Shown here piece after piece: positions 1 to 8,099 of a stretch of DNA of 17,368 nt. The notes beneath the pieces were generated by a model. That model was given only the letters and a program-made list of their open reading frames with translations, did no database searches and was not told where the DNA came from. Location: positions 1-17,368 of the forward strand of contig CAJYBL010000014.1 in the NCBI GenBank assembly GCA_913064995.1. The letters run 5' to 3'. Both the position numbers and the translations under genes were made by a program. The stretch comes from an uncultured Alphaproteobacteria bacterium. GTDB taxonomy: Bacteria > Pseudomonadota > Alphaproteobacteria > Puniceispirillales > Puniceispirillaceae. Within the stretch, counting starts at the first letter, position 1. Each line of letters begins with the position of its first letter.

Positions 1-743
1 GCCAGAATGCCAACCTGACGCATGCCGCCGCCAACCAATTTGCGCATCCGGCGCGCACGCGCAATAAATTCATGCGAGCCAACAAGAACCGATCCTGCCG
101 GCGTGCCAAGCCCCTTTGACAGGCATAAAGACACGCTATCAACAGGATCAACAATCTGCTTGGCAGGCACGCCAAGCTTGACCACAGCATTCATCAACCT
201 CGCCCCATCAAGATGCACGCCAAGTCCACTATCTTTTCCAGCTTTGGCAAGCCCGGCAACAACCCCAACATCATGGACATGACCAGATATGGTATTTTCA
301 AGACATAGCAAACGGCTAATCGGGCAATGCGGATCATCCAATTTGACAGCCTTAATGATTTGCGACGGTGTCATCAAACCGCGATGGTCGGTTCCAATCG
401 CCTCCATCATCACGCCGCCAAGAACCGAAACACCGCCAGCCTCATAGCGATGAACATGATAGCAATCTCCAACCAGCAATTCATCACCGCGTTGGCAATG
501 CGACAATAGCGCGACAAGATTAGACTGGGTACCACTCGCAACAAACAGACCAGCCTGTTTACCAAGAAGCGTGGCAACCCTGTCCTGAAGTTTATTGACC
601 GTGGGGTCATCCCCATAAACATCGTCACCCACTTCGGCTGTTGCCATGGCTTGGCGCATTTCCGCTGTTGGTTTTGTTACAGTGTCGCTTCTAAGATCGA
701 TAAGCGCCGGCTTATCATGCAAGGCCACATCCTGATAATTCAT
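1..743 (-). CDS. ltaE: Low-specificity L-threonine aldolase, C-terminus cut by window edge
   Basis: PLP-dependent aldolase of fold type I that splits L-threonine or L-allo-threonine into glycine and acetaldehyde; cytosolic. I translated the minus strand from the ATG at 743-741 and found an uninterrupted frame of 247 codons to the window edge. Family hallmarks are DLRSDTVTKPT near the N-terminus, the FVASGTQSN phosphate-binding turn, HLDGARL, and the LSKGLGTPAGS block, whose Lys210 should form the PLP Schiff base; ARRMRKLVGGGMRQ follows as usual. About 100 C-terminal residues lie outside the window. The start ATG overlaps the stop of the upstream flavoprotein gene by 4 bases (ATGA), so the two are probably translationally coupled. 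The family call is firm. Why a threonine aldolase ends this catabolic operon is unclear: it may cleave another beta-hydroxy amino acid, or simply supply glycine. Confidence 0.93.
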   Translation of the reverse strand, partial: MNYQDVALHDKPALIDLRSDTVTKPTAEMRQAMATAEVGDDVYGDDPTVNKLQDRVATLLGKQAGLFVASGTQSNLVALLSHCQRGDELLVGDCYHVHRYEAGGVSVLGGVMMEAIGTDHRGLMTPSQIIKAVKLDDPHCPISRLLCLENTISGHVHDVGVVAGLAKAGKDSGLGVHLDGARLMNAVVKLGVPAKQIVDPVDSVSLCLSKGLGTPAGSVLVGSHEFIARARRMRKLVGGGMRQVGIL

Positions 744-1975
744 TTTTTATTCCCCGCTGCAACAAAACCCTTGAGATCAAAATCGCCATTACCAATAGCG
801 TTAGGATCAGGCGACAGCCCAAGATCAAGACATTTCTTGCCAAGCATATAGCCTGCCGGATCACGAACAGCCTCAACCGCGGCCAATTTCCCTTTGTCAC
901 CATAGCTCCAGACGGAAAAACCACCTTCGCGTTTCCCCGGCCGCAGTTGATGGCGAAGATCAGGCGATGCCAGCGGCACAATACCTGCCGATTGTAGGCG
1001 AACATCAAATTGTTCCGACCAGAACCACGGTGCTGCCATTGACGGTTGCGCAAGGCCGCAAATTGCAGCCGCAGCGCGCGCCGCGGTCATTTGCGCATTA
1101 TCAACCGATTCGATTCGCAAAGCCGCACCATCAATCAGCGCCACATCACCAATCGCAAAAATATCCTGAACCGAGCTTTGCATCATTGCATCAACCAAAA
1201 TGCCATTACCTGCCTCAATCCCCGCTGACGCTGCCAGATCCAGATCAGGTAGAACGCCAATACCGACAAGCAGTAATTCAGCCGCAATCTGGCGACCATC
1301 GTCAAGCTGCACACCAGTAAAGGCACCGTCTTTTTGCAAAATTTCCCGACAATTTGCGCCAATATGCAGCCCAACATCATGGCTTTGATGCAATTCAGCA
1401 AAAAACGACGAAATCTGCGGGCTTGCCACCCGCGCCAACAGCCGGTCAGCCATTTCGATCACATCAACGCGAAGCCCAAGCTTGGTCAAACTTGCCGCAA
1501 CTTCCAGCCCGATATAACCGCCGCCAATCACCACCGCTTGCTGGCGACCCGAAACCGCCTTGCGCAAAGCATGCGCATCATCGGGATGGCGAAGCACAAA
1601 CACCCCATCAAGACCAGCCGCCGCCGCAAGCTGTCGCGGCACCGCCCCAGTGGCAAGCACCAGCTTGTCATAACCATGCTGACTGCCATCATCGAGATTT
1701 AGCTGTTTTTGCAGTTGATCAACCGACACCGCATCCCGCCCATCAAGCAACTCAATATCATGCGCGGCAAACCAGTCGGGTCGCCGTAAAAGAAATTTGG
1801 CATCATCTTGACCATCGGCCTGCAAAAAAGCCTTTGACAATGGCGGGCGTTCAAGCGGCGCACCAACCAGCCGGTCAATGATGCAAATTCGGCCAGCATA
1901 ACCATTTGCACGCAATTGTTCAGCGCAGGAAATACCTGCATGACTGGCACCGACGATAATGATTTGATCTGCCAT
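740..1975 (-). CDS. FAD/NAD(P)H-dependent ferredoxin (rubredoxin) reductase-type flavoprotein
   Basis: 411-residue pyridine-nucleotide:disulfide-fold oxidoreductase lacking the redox-active CxxxxC, as in ferredoxin, putidaredoxin and rhodocoxin reductases. The FAD Rossmann motif is VGASHAG (residues 8-14), followed by ERPPLSK (42-48), the NAD(P) motif GGGYIG (151-156), the second FAD contact AIGDVA (274-279), and the C-terminal reductase domain beginning PWFWSEQFDVRLQSAG (316-331). Length is normal for the family. Such enzymes pass electrons from NAD(P)H to a small iron-sulfur protein; none is encoded in the window. It starts 26 bp after the HAD gene and overlaps ltaE by 4 bp. By context it could charge the ferredoxin used by 6-hydroxynicotinate reductase, or take electrons back from the AOR; that is inference. 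The Shine-Dalgarno sequence is weak. Confidence 0.88.
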   Translation of the reverse strand: MADQIIIVGASHAGISCAEQLRANGYAGRICIIDRLVGAPLERPPLSKAFLQADGQDDAKFLLRRPDWFAAHDIELLDGRDAVSVDQLQKQLNLDDGSQHGYDKLVLATGAVPRQLAAAAGLDGVFVLRHPDDAHALRKAVSGRQQAVVIGGGYIGLEVAASLTKLGLRVDVIEMADRLLARVASPQISSFFAELHQSHDVGLHIGANCREILQKDGAFTGVQLDDGRQIAAELLLVGIGVLPDLDLAASAGIEAGNGILVDAMMQSSVQDIFAIGDVALIDGAALRIESVDNAQMTAARAAAAICGLAQPSMAAPWFWSEQFDVRLQSAGIVPLASPDLRHQLRPGKREGGFSVWSYGDKGKLAAVEAVRDPAGYMLGKKCLDLGLSPDPNAIGNGDFDLKGFVAAGNKK

Positions 1976-2001
1976 GAAAATTCTACCCGCAAATTCCAGA
2001 G

Positions 2002-2745
2002 TTAACGCAAAGACCGTCGCGCCATTAAGGCAGGCAATTGATCAATCCTGCCAATAACATTCTCGTGATGAATATCTTGATGCGGGCGGTTGTCAACGCT
2101 GTCAGCAACACAGATGAAATCACCGGCCTTTGCGGCAATGGCCGCGCCATAATCAGCCATCGTATCCCCAACCATAATGCTTGCCGCTGGCGTCACACCA
2201 GCAATCTGGCAACAATGCAAAAACCCATGCGGCCCAGGTTTTGACCCAAAGCCGCTATCCGCACCAACCACCGTACAAAATAAACCCAGAACGCCAATAT
2301 CCTGCATGTTTTTTTTGGCGCTGCTTTCGCTGTCATTGGTCAAAATTGCAAGCTGATAGCCATCCTTGTGAAGCTGGCGAAGCGGCGCTTCAACCTCACC
2401 TTTTGGCACAGTCTGATTGCGGCCATGCCGATCAACCAATATTTGCACATCCTGCTTATAGCGATCATCCTGATCAAGCTTGATCATATGGCTTGGCAGC
2501 ATTTTCTGCCAACAGCTGCGAATATCGGCAAAAGAACCGGCGGCAAAAATACCGCGTGAGTCAATTTCGCCAGCAGCTTCATCAACGCCAATAGCCGCCA
2601 GCAATTCAACCCCGCCAATATCGCCATCCCAATCATCGGGAATACGGCTTGCTGTATAATGCGCCACAGCCCGCGCCACTGGCAGCCATGTCGCCTCTAG
2701 ATCAAGGATCACCCCATCCTTATCAAACACGATTAAATCAGTCAT
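2002..2745 (-). CDS. HAD-superfamily hydrolase, phosphoglycolate-phosphatase-like
   Basis: 247-residue cytosolic phosphatase-like protein. All four HAD motifs are visible: FDKDGVI (Asp8 nucleophile and Asp10 acid), AILTNDS (motif II), the Lys of GSKPGP (motif III) and MVGDTMADYGAA (motif IV, Mg2+ ligands). The cap region between motifs I and II is alpha-helical in character, as in the phosphoglycolate phosphatase/Gph group. The frame stays open 34 codons further upstream, to an ATG at 2847. I chose the ATG at 2745 because HAD proteins normally begin a few residues before motif I and the extra segment has no family resemblance. The substrate cannot be read from the sequence. It lies 126 bp after the UPF0280 gene and 26 bp before the flavoprotein gene, so it may open a sub-operon with the flavoprotein and ltaE. 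Confidence 0.85.
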   Translation of the reverse strand: MTDLIVFDKDGVILDLEATWLPVARAVAHYTASRIPDDWDGDIGGVELLAAIGVDEAAGEIDSRGIFAAGSFADIRSCWQKMLPSHMIKLDQDDRYKQDVQILVDRHGRNQTVPKGEVEAPLRQLHKDGYQLAILTNDSESSAKKNMQDIGVLGLFCTVVGADSGFGSKPGPHGFLHCCQIAGVTPAASIMVGDTMADYGAAIAAKAGDFICVADSVDNRPHQDIHHENVIGRIDQLPALMARRSLR

Positions 2746-2871
2746 CAATATCCACAGCCCATAAACGGAACTCAATAAATGCGGCCCAATAAAATGGGCG
2801 GAAAATCTCCTACCTGCTAGAGTGACCGATTTTGGCGCTACGACCAAGCCGCTTTTGCAAAATACCCCCAG
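2746..2871 (-). other. 126-bp gap between UPF0280 and HAD genes, with a small hairpin
   Basis: This is the largest gap in the left half of the minus-strand run and the only one there without tight coupling. It contains a perfect 5-bp stem at 2784-2799 (GCCCA, 6-base AT-only loop, TGGGC). No run of T follows, so it is a poor intrinsic terminator, but it could attenuate or process the transcript. No convincing sigma-70 promoter was recognised. Confidence 0.3.
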
Positions 2872-3840
2872 TCATTCACTGGCAATGATAAAGCTTCGCC
2901 CTGCAAGCCGCGCATAGGCGGTCATGATCTGCCCATCATCAAACATATGACGTGCCAAGCAGGCACCGGCGGCAAGTGCTTGATCAATTTCATCTGCGCT
3001 CAAAGGGCCAACATCAACCGTGACAAGCCGGTCTTTTAAATCACTATCCGGCACAAGGCTGGCCGCAGGCTGGCGTGTAATTGCCGGTGACGATATGGTA
3101 ATCGCATTGGCAATCAAACTGGCAGCAACATCGGCAGCAGCCGCATTTTGTGCCAGCACGGTAACCGAATCTGCAATCCCAAGCGACAAGCTTCGCCCCC
3201 GCCAACCGCTTGTCGCAATGCCCCCGATGCCGTCATCATAATGCAGCCTGATCCGGCCATGAAGAGGCATATGACCGCCACCCGAAGCGGCCATCGCAAA
3301 ATCGCTAAGATGCGTGTCGCGGTCATCGGCAATGCCGATATCAAAAAAGGCACCCTCGGCAAGATAGAGCGCGATATCGCCGCCATTATTGACCGAAGCC
3401 CGAACAAGCTTGTCGCCCATTGCCAGCAAAATTTCATCAGCAACGCTTCCCGCAACGGCAATCATTGGGGTGATGAAATCAGCCTTGTCATGGCGCGGCA
3501 AATACGGGCTGATCGCCGCTGCCATGCGTTTGGCAACGGGCCCTTTCAGACGGCCAGTAATTTTGGATTCGGCTGGCAATCGCAGTATCGCCAACTCATC
3601 GACCAACCGATCAAGAAGGCCGCAAAACGCATCTGCGGCGCGGGCATAGGCGGCAGCCACCTCACCTTTGTCGCCCTCAGCGGTGATGATTAAATCAATT
3701 GGCCCATGTTGAAGATGTAATCGGTGATCTAGCCAATTTGCCATTGCCCCACTTAGCATTTGAACCGGTTGCCCCACCACCGCAGGCAGATTCGCCGATA
3801 AAACAGGCGGGCGAGCGGTTGCGGCAGCTGACGACAGCAT
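2872..3840 (-). CDS. UPF0280 family protein (ApbE superfamily), candidate flavin transferase
   Basis: 322 residues matching the UPF0280/COG2122 group, distant relatives of the FMN transferase ApbE. Visible blocks are TPMIAVAGSVADEI (124-137), VNNGGDIAL (150-158, equivalent to the ApbE NxGGD segment), GIATSGWRGRSLSLGIAD (207-224, compare the ApbE GIATSG segment) and VTVLAQNAAAADVAASLIANA with its neighbours (226-246, compare the VTVIAPSAxxAD region of ApbE). No signal peptide or lipobox is visible, so it should be cytosolic. The start ATG lies 3 bp after the stop of 6-hydroxynicotinate reductase, with AAGG about 9 bases upstream inside that gene, indicating coupled translation. Function is not established for the family. 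Since E. barkeri 6-hydroxynicotinate reductase carries a covalent flavin, a role in flavinylating its neighbour is a natural hypothesis (inference). Confidence 0.82.
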   Translation of the reverse strand: MLSSAAATARPPVLSANLPAVVGQPVQMLSGAMANWLDHRLHLQHGPIDLIITAEGDKGEVAAAYARAADAFCGLLDRLVDELAILRLPAESKITGRLKGPVAKRMAAAISPYLPRHDKADFITPMIAVAGSVADEILLAMGDKLVRASVNNGGDIALYLAEGAFFDIGIADDRDTHLSDFAMAASGGGHMPLHGRIRLHYDDGIGGIATSGWRGRSLSLGIADSVTVLAQNAAAADVAASLIANAITISSPAITRQPAASLVPDSDLKDRLVTVDVGPLSADEIDQALAAGACLARHMFDDGQIMTAYARLAGRSFIIASE

Positions 3841-3843
3841 GGC

Positions 3844-5343
3844 CTATCGCCTTATTGGCCAAGGATTTTGCGGCTGCTGGGCAAATCGCCTTTTGCCAGC
3901 AAGATCGTGATCATTTTGTGGCCCGACCTTGCCAGCCAGAACATCATCAATCGACATGATATGATCAACATGGCCGCCAAGAGCGATATAATCATCTTTG
4001 CGCATGGTAAATTCGATTGGCGCAACCAATGCTGGGGTTGGCACATAGCCAAACGCATTTTCAGGAAGGCTTGTCACATCAACCATCAGCGTGATGCCGC
4101 CGCCAGGCCAGATAAAGACCGGCGCCCCACCACATGTAACCCGTGTCAAAGCGTCTTTGACCGAACGTGTTAGCATCACCGGATTTTCGGTTACACCCGC
4201 ACGAAGCGACCCGCCAGCCCCGCCCATGAAACTAACCGAGGTCAATGCCGGTTCACAATTTTCCTCAATCCGTTTGATTGACGATTGCAACCGTGCTGGC
4301 ATGGCGGTTTCGACAGGCTGCAAATCTTGATCAAGTTCGTAATAGGCAAATTGCTCACCCGTCGTCGAGACCATCAACAAAGACTGTCCGGGCGTGGCGA
4401 TCTTTGGATCGAATGACCCAAGAATGGCAAGTGGATCAGTCAGATTCGTGCCGCCCCATCCGGTGCCGGGCTCAGCCACCTGAAAATAACGACCAGGCGT
4501 TGACCGGCGCCCCAGAATTTTAATGCCACTCGCAGGCCAGCCAATAACCTTTCCTGCCTGATGTTCAGACATCACGCCGGTAATATGGTCATCGACAATG
4601 ACCACCTCATCGACCAGATTATGCCATTGTGCGGCAAACATGCCAATTGTTGCCGAACCGCACCCAACCCGCATGCGCGCCTCAACAACACCATTGATCA
4701 CTGGCGCTTTACCAGCTTGCAACACAAGGCTTGATCCATCATCAACCTGCATATCAACCGCATCACCATTGCAAAGCGCCAATAGGGTGGCACAGGTGAC
4801 ACGGCCTTCTTTTTTACCACCACCGGTTAAATGATGCACGCCGCCTAATGACAGCATCTGTGATCCATATTCACCCGTTGTGACATGGCCAACCGGTTCA
4901 CCATCAACCCGCACAAGCGCGCGTTCAGGGCCAATATGCCGGTCAGTGTCAATTTTGACCTTAGCACCGCAATAGCTGAAAATCCCTTCAGACACGACTG
5001 TCACCATATCAACATCATCAACAATACTGCTGACAATAAAGGGGGCTGGCTTATAATCGGGATAGGTTGTGCCTGCCCCAACTGCAGTCACAAATGCATC
5101 TTTTGGGGTGATCAGATCACCATTCCACTCGTCACTGCCATCGATAAATGGCACCAATTCACCACCATCATCAACCCGACGCTGCATCACCATTAATGGG
5201 TCAAGCCGGATAAGCTGGCCGCCCTCATTCGCATAGCGATCACAAGCCCCCGATTTGCCATCGGCGATATAGCACATCACCGGACAAGCATCGCAGCGAA
5301 TTTTGTCTTCAACGCGTTTGTCACGACTAGTCTTTGCTGTCAT
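3844..5343 (-). CDS. hnr: 6-hydroxynicotinate reductase (iron-sulfur flavoprotein)
   Basis: 499 residues resembling Eubacterium barkeri Hnr, which reduces 6-hydroxynicotinate to 1,4,5,6-tetrahydro-6-oxonicotinate and was purified with a covalent flavin, one [2Fe-2S] and two [4Fe-4S] clusters. The N-terminal cysteine cluster IRCDACPVMC...GACDRYANEGG gives C17-x2-C20-x3-C24-x9-C34; further cysteines are 125, 184, 191, 228, 363 and 404. Gly-rich blocks such as GAGGSLRAGVTENP and IWPGGGITLMVDV are as I recall them in the family. The frame extends 15 codons upstream, but the ATG at 5343 shares its A with the TAA stop of the hydroxylase subunit (TAATG), which is a strong reason for this start; AGG sits 5 bases ahead. 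Residues 228-234 read CGSATIG, an ApbE-like flavinylation motif candidate. Alternative: a homologous reductase for another hydroxylated N-heterocycle. Confidence 0.87.
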   Translation of the reverse strand: MTAKTSRDKRVEDKIRCDACPVMCYIADGKSGACDRYANEGGQLIRLDPLMVMQRRVDDGGELVPFIDGSDEWNGDLITPKDAFVTAVGAGTTYPDYKPAPFIVSSIVDDVDMVTVVSEGIFSYCGAKVKIDTDRHIGPERALVRVDGEPVGHVTTGEYGSQMLSLGGVHHLTGGGKKEGRVTCATLLALCNGDAVDMQVDDGSSLVLQAGKAPVINGVVEARMRVGCGSATIGMFAAQWHNLVDEVVIVDDHITGVMSEHQAGKVIGWPASGIKILGRRSTPGRYFQVAEPGTGWGGTNLTDPLAILGSFDPKIATPGQSLLMVSTTGEQFAYYELDQDLQPVETAMPARLQSSIKRIEENCEPALTSVSFMGGAGGSLRAGVTENPVMLTRSVKDALTRVTCGGAPVFIWPGGGITLMVDVTSLPENAFGYVPTPALVAPIEFTMRKDDYIALGGHVDHIMSIDDVLAGKVGPQNDHDLAGKRRFAQQPQNPWPIRR

Positions 5344-8099
5344 TACGGCCTGCCTTGGGCAGCCTGCGCCGCCGCAATCGCCGCGCAAACTTTATCAGGT
5401 GTTGCTGGTAAATCATAAATCGCGGCACCCGTTGCATGGCGAATGGCGTTCAAGATTGCTGGTGCGGTTGGGATCAAAACATGCTCGCCAAGCCCCTTTG
5501 CCCCATAAGGCCCCTCTTCATCAGCAACTTCAACAATCACATGATCAAATTGTGGTACATCACCGATCGTCGGGATCAAATAGTCATGCAAATTTTCGGT
5601 ACGACCCGGTTGGTAATCTTCCATCAAAGCCATGCCAATTCCCTGCACGACACCGCCTTCGATCTGGCCTTCAACAAGCAAGGGGTTAATCGCCCGCCCA
5701 ACATCATGCGCTGTTGTGATCTTATCAACGCGCACACGACCAAGCGCCGCATCAACCGACAATTCGACTATCTGTGCACCATAGCCAAAAACCGCATAGG
5801 GAACACCCTGCCCCTTTTCATCAAGCGGGCTGGTTGGCGGATCATAGGTTTCTTCAGCCATAAACACATAGCCATGGTCATTCACCGGCATATCTGCCAA
5901 TTCAATGCGCAATGTACCACCACCAGCATCAGCCAGCGTCAAGACCGCACCATCAAGCGCGATTTTGGCATTGGCATCAACATTCCCATGCCGAAGCACC
6001 ATATCGCGCAAAGCCATGCCCGACAGCATTGCCGCCTTACCCGACACAAAGGTTTGGCGTGATGCAGATGTTTTACCGCAATCGGGAGTCAGATCGGTAT
6101 CACCGCCAAGAATATGTACATCATGAACCGGAACGCCCAATGCATCTGCGGCAATTTGGGTAATCACCGTATTGGCACCTTGGCCAATATCCATTGCGCC
6201 CTGATGCAGAACAATTTTGCCATCGGCAGTGATGCCCATGCGCATTGTTGACGGGTTTGGCAATGACGTATTGCCGCAACCATACCAACAGCTGGCAATG
6301 CCCACACCCCTGCGCCACGGGCTGTCATCACTGATCGCGGTCTGGTTAAAACTAGCCGCAGACGCAACAGCAGTATGCCAGCTATCTTCAAGCGCGGCAA
6401 AACAATCATCAATGCCAACACCGCTGTTAAAGACCTGACCGGTTACGGTTGGCACGCCATTTTTCAATGCGTTCAACCGCCGGAAAGCCAATCGGTCCAT
6501 GCCTAGTTTTTCCGCAAGCAGATCAAAGGCGCATTCCTGTGCCACCGCTGATTGCGGCACACCAAACCCGCGAAACGCCCCTGCCGGTGGCGCATTGGTA
6601 TGAACCGCAACACTATTGGCGCGGTAATCTTTTGTTACATAGGGGCCGCTAGCATGGATCGGCACACGGTTGGCAACGGTTGGCCCCCAGCTGGCATAAG
6701 CGCCAGTGTTAAAAATACCATCAAACACAAAACCGCTGATGCGACCGGTTTCGTCACAACCAACAGTCAGCCAGATATCGGATGGGTGACGCTTGGTCGA
6801 TGCCCGCATTGATTCGCCGCGGCTATAGCAAATACGCGCCGGACGCCCTAGCACCCATGCCGCAAGTGCAACATAGGGCTGAAAAGACACATCAAGCTTT
6901 GAGCCAAAGCCGCCGCCGCAAGCTGATGGCACAACCCGAATGGCATCAAGCTCCATGCCCAAGATCTCGGCAAGACTTTCACGATCCATTTGTGCCGCCT
7001 GCGTACAGCCATGAATGACAATCCGGTTGCCCTCGCGGGTGGCATAGCCTGCCTCAGGCTCGATATAGGCATGTTCGATAAAGGGGGTTGTTGTATGAAT
7101 CTCAACCTTATGCGCCGCCGCCGCAAGCGCCTGATCGGCGTCACCAGTTTCAACATAGCCACGAACAAGAATATTGCCATCACGATTTGCATGCATCTTG
7201 CGCGCGCCATCTGCCATCGCCGATGCGGGTGTTAGCATCGTTTCATGCGGGATCCAGGTGATTGGAAAATCGGCCTCGTCAAAATGCGTTATCACATCAG
7301 CATCACCAACAATCGCTGCGACCGCATCACCGCGATATAGGGCTGTTGTTTCGGCAAAAACTGGCTGATCGGCAAAGGGCGGAATCACACCAAAGCAATT
7401 GCGCCCAGGAATATCGCTGGCATCAAGAACCGCCAAAATACCCGGATGGCTTGCCAAAAACCCTGCCTTATCACCAATTTTAAAACTGCTGTAATGATGC
7501 GGGCTGCGGATCACCCGCACCAACAGCGCATCTTGTGGCACCGCGTCATCACCATAAATAAGGCTGCCATCGACTTTGGGCTGGCCATCTAGATGCCGGA
7601 TGGGGCTGCCAACATTCTGCCCCGCCTGTGGTCGCGGCGATATTTTGGCATCGCCACCAACCGCCAGAACTGCATCAATGATTTTGCTATAGCCGGTACA
7701 ACGGCACAAAACCCCACCAAGCGCATCTTCAACATCATGCCGGTTTGGCGCGGGATTTTCAGCCAATAGCGCCGATGCCGCCACCATCATGCCCGGAGTG
7801 CAAATACCGCATTGCGCAGCCCCATGCGCCAGAAAACTATCTTGTAATTTTGCAATTGTGCCATCAGCATGCAGCCCTTCGATGCTGGTCACCGCGGCGC
7901 CTTCAACCTGCGCAATTGCTGTCAGGCAACTGCAAATCGGGGCGCCATCAAGAAGCACGCTACAAGCACCGCAATCACCGGCGTTACAGCCGATTTTGGT
8001 ACCCGGCAGGCCCATTTCAGTGCGCAAAACATCACTCAGGCGGGTGCTGGCTGGCAGCTGGCTGGTGACCGGCTTACCATTCAGGGTAAAACAGGTCAT
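5343..8099 (-). CDS. Xanthine-dehydrogenase-family hydroxylase, fused [2Fe-2S]/molybdopterin subunit (probable nicotinate dehydrogenase)
   Basis: 918 residues with two modules. Residues 1-150 hold both [2Fe-2S] domains: plant-type cluster C38-x4-C43-x2-C46-x11-C58 and helical-domain cluster QCGIC (C97, C100) with CRCTG (C132, C134). From about residue 165 to the end is the molybdopterin cytosine dinucleotide-type catalytic domain, with GGGFGSK, AGAFRGFG, GQGANTVITQIAADALG and, near the C-terminus, GPYGAKGLGEH, whose Glu is the expected catalytic base. These enzymes hydroxylate an electron-poor ring carbon using water. With hnr and an enamidase in the cluster, nicotinate to 6-hydroxynicotinate is the likeliest reaction. 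The start overlaps the FAD-subunit stop (ATGA) and the stop overlaps hnr (TAATG). In E. barkeri the iron-sulfur subunit is separate and the molybdopterin part is split in two; here all are one chain. Substrate specificity is inferred from context only. Confidence 0.85.
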   Translation of the reverse strand: MTCFTLNGKPVTSQLPASTRLSDVLRTEMGLPGTKIGCNAGDCGACSVLLDGAPICSCLTAIAQVEGAAVTSIEGLHADGTIAKLQDSFLAHGAAQCGICTPGMMVAASALLAENPAPNRHDVEDALGGVLCRCTGYSKIIDAVLAVGGDAKISPRPQAGQNVGSPIRHLDGQPKVDGSLIYGDDAVPQDALLVRVIRSPHHYSSFKIGDKAGFLASHPGILAVLDASDIPGRNCFGVIPPFADQPVFAETTALYRGDAVAAIVGDADVITHFDEADFPITWIPHETMLTPASAMADGARKMHANRDGNILVRGYVETGDADQALAAAAHKVEIHTTTPFIEHAYIEPEAGYATREGNRIVIHGCTQAAQMDRESLAEILGMELDAIRVVPSACGGGFGSKLDVSFQPYVALAAWVLGRPARICYSRGESMRASTKRHPSDIWLTVGCDETGRISGFVFDGIFNTGAYASWGPTVANRVPIHASGPYVTKDYRANSVAVHTNAPPAGAFRGFGVPQSAVAQECAFDLLAEKLGMDRLAFRRLNALKNGVPTVTGQVFNSGVGIDDCFAALEDSWHTAVASAASFNQTAISDDSPWRRGVGIASCWYGCGNTSLPNPSTMRMGITADGKIVLHQGAMDIGQGANTVITQIAADALGVPVHDVHILGGDTDLTPDCGKTSASRQTFVSGKAAMLSGMALRDMVLRHGNVDANAKIALDGAVLTLADAGGGTLRIELADMPVNDHGYVFMAEETYDPPTSPLDEKGQGVPYAVFGYGAQIVELSVDAALGRVRVDKITTAHDVGRAINPLLVEGQIEGGVVQGIGMALMEDYQPGRTENLHDYLIPTIGDVPQFDHVIVEVADEEGPYGAKGLGEHVLIPTAPAILNAIRHATGAAIYDLPATPDKVCAAIAAAQAAQGRP

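Noticed and set aside
2746..2847. N-terminal extension of 34 residues on the HAD protein
   Set aside because: HAD motif I normally starts within the first ten residues; the extension covers the intergenic gap and its hairpin and has no protein-like conservation I can recognise.
5344..5388. Longer form of 6-hydroxynicotinate reductase with 15 extra residues, including two additional cysteines
   Set aside because: The TAATG overlap with the preceding gene and the AGG five bases before ATG 5343 favour the shorter protein; the extra codons are the hydroxylase end read in another frame.
5436..6062. Open frame of 208 codons on the plus strand, and similar ones at 3148-3693, 1354-1881 and 14860-15447
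   Set aside because: They lie wholly antisense to strongly recognisable genes, show no family resemblance and arise from the codon bias of the minus-strand genes.
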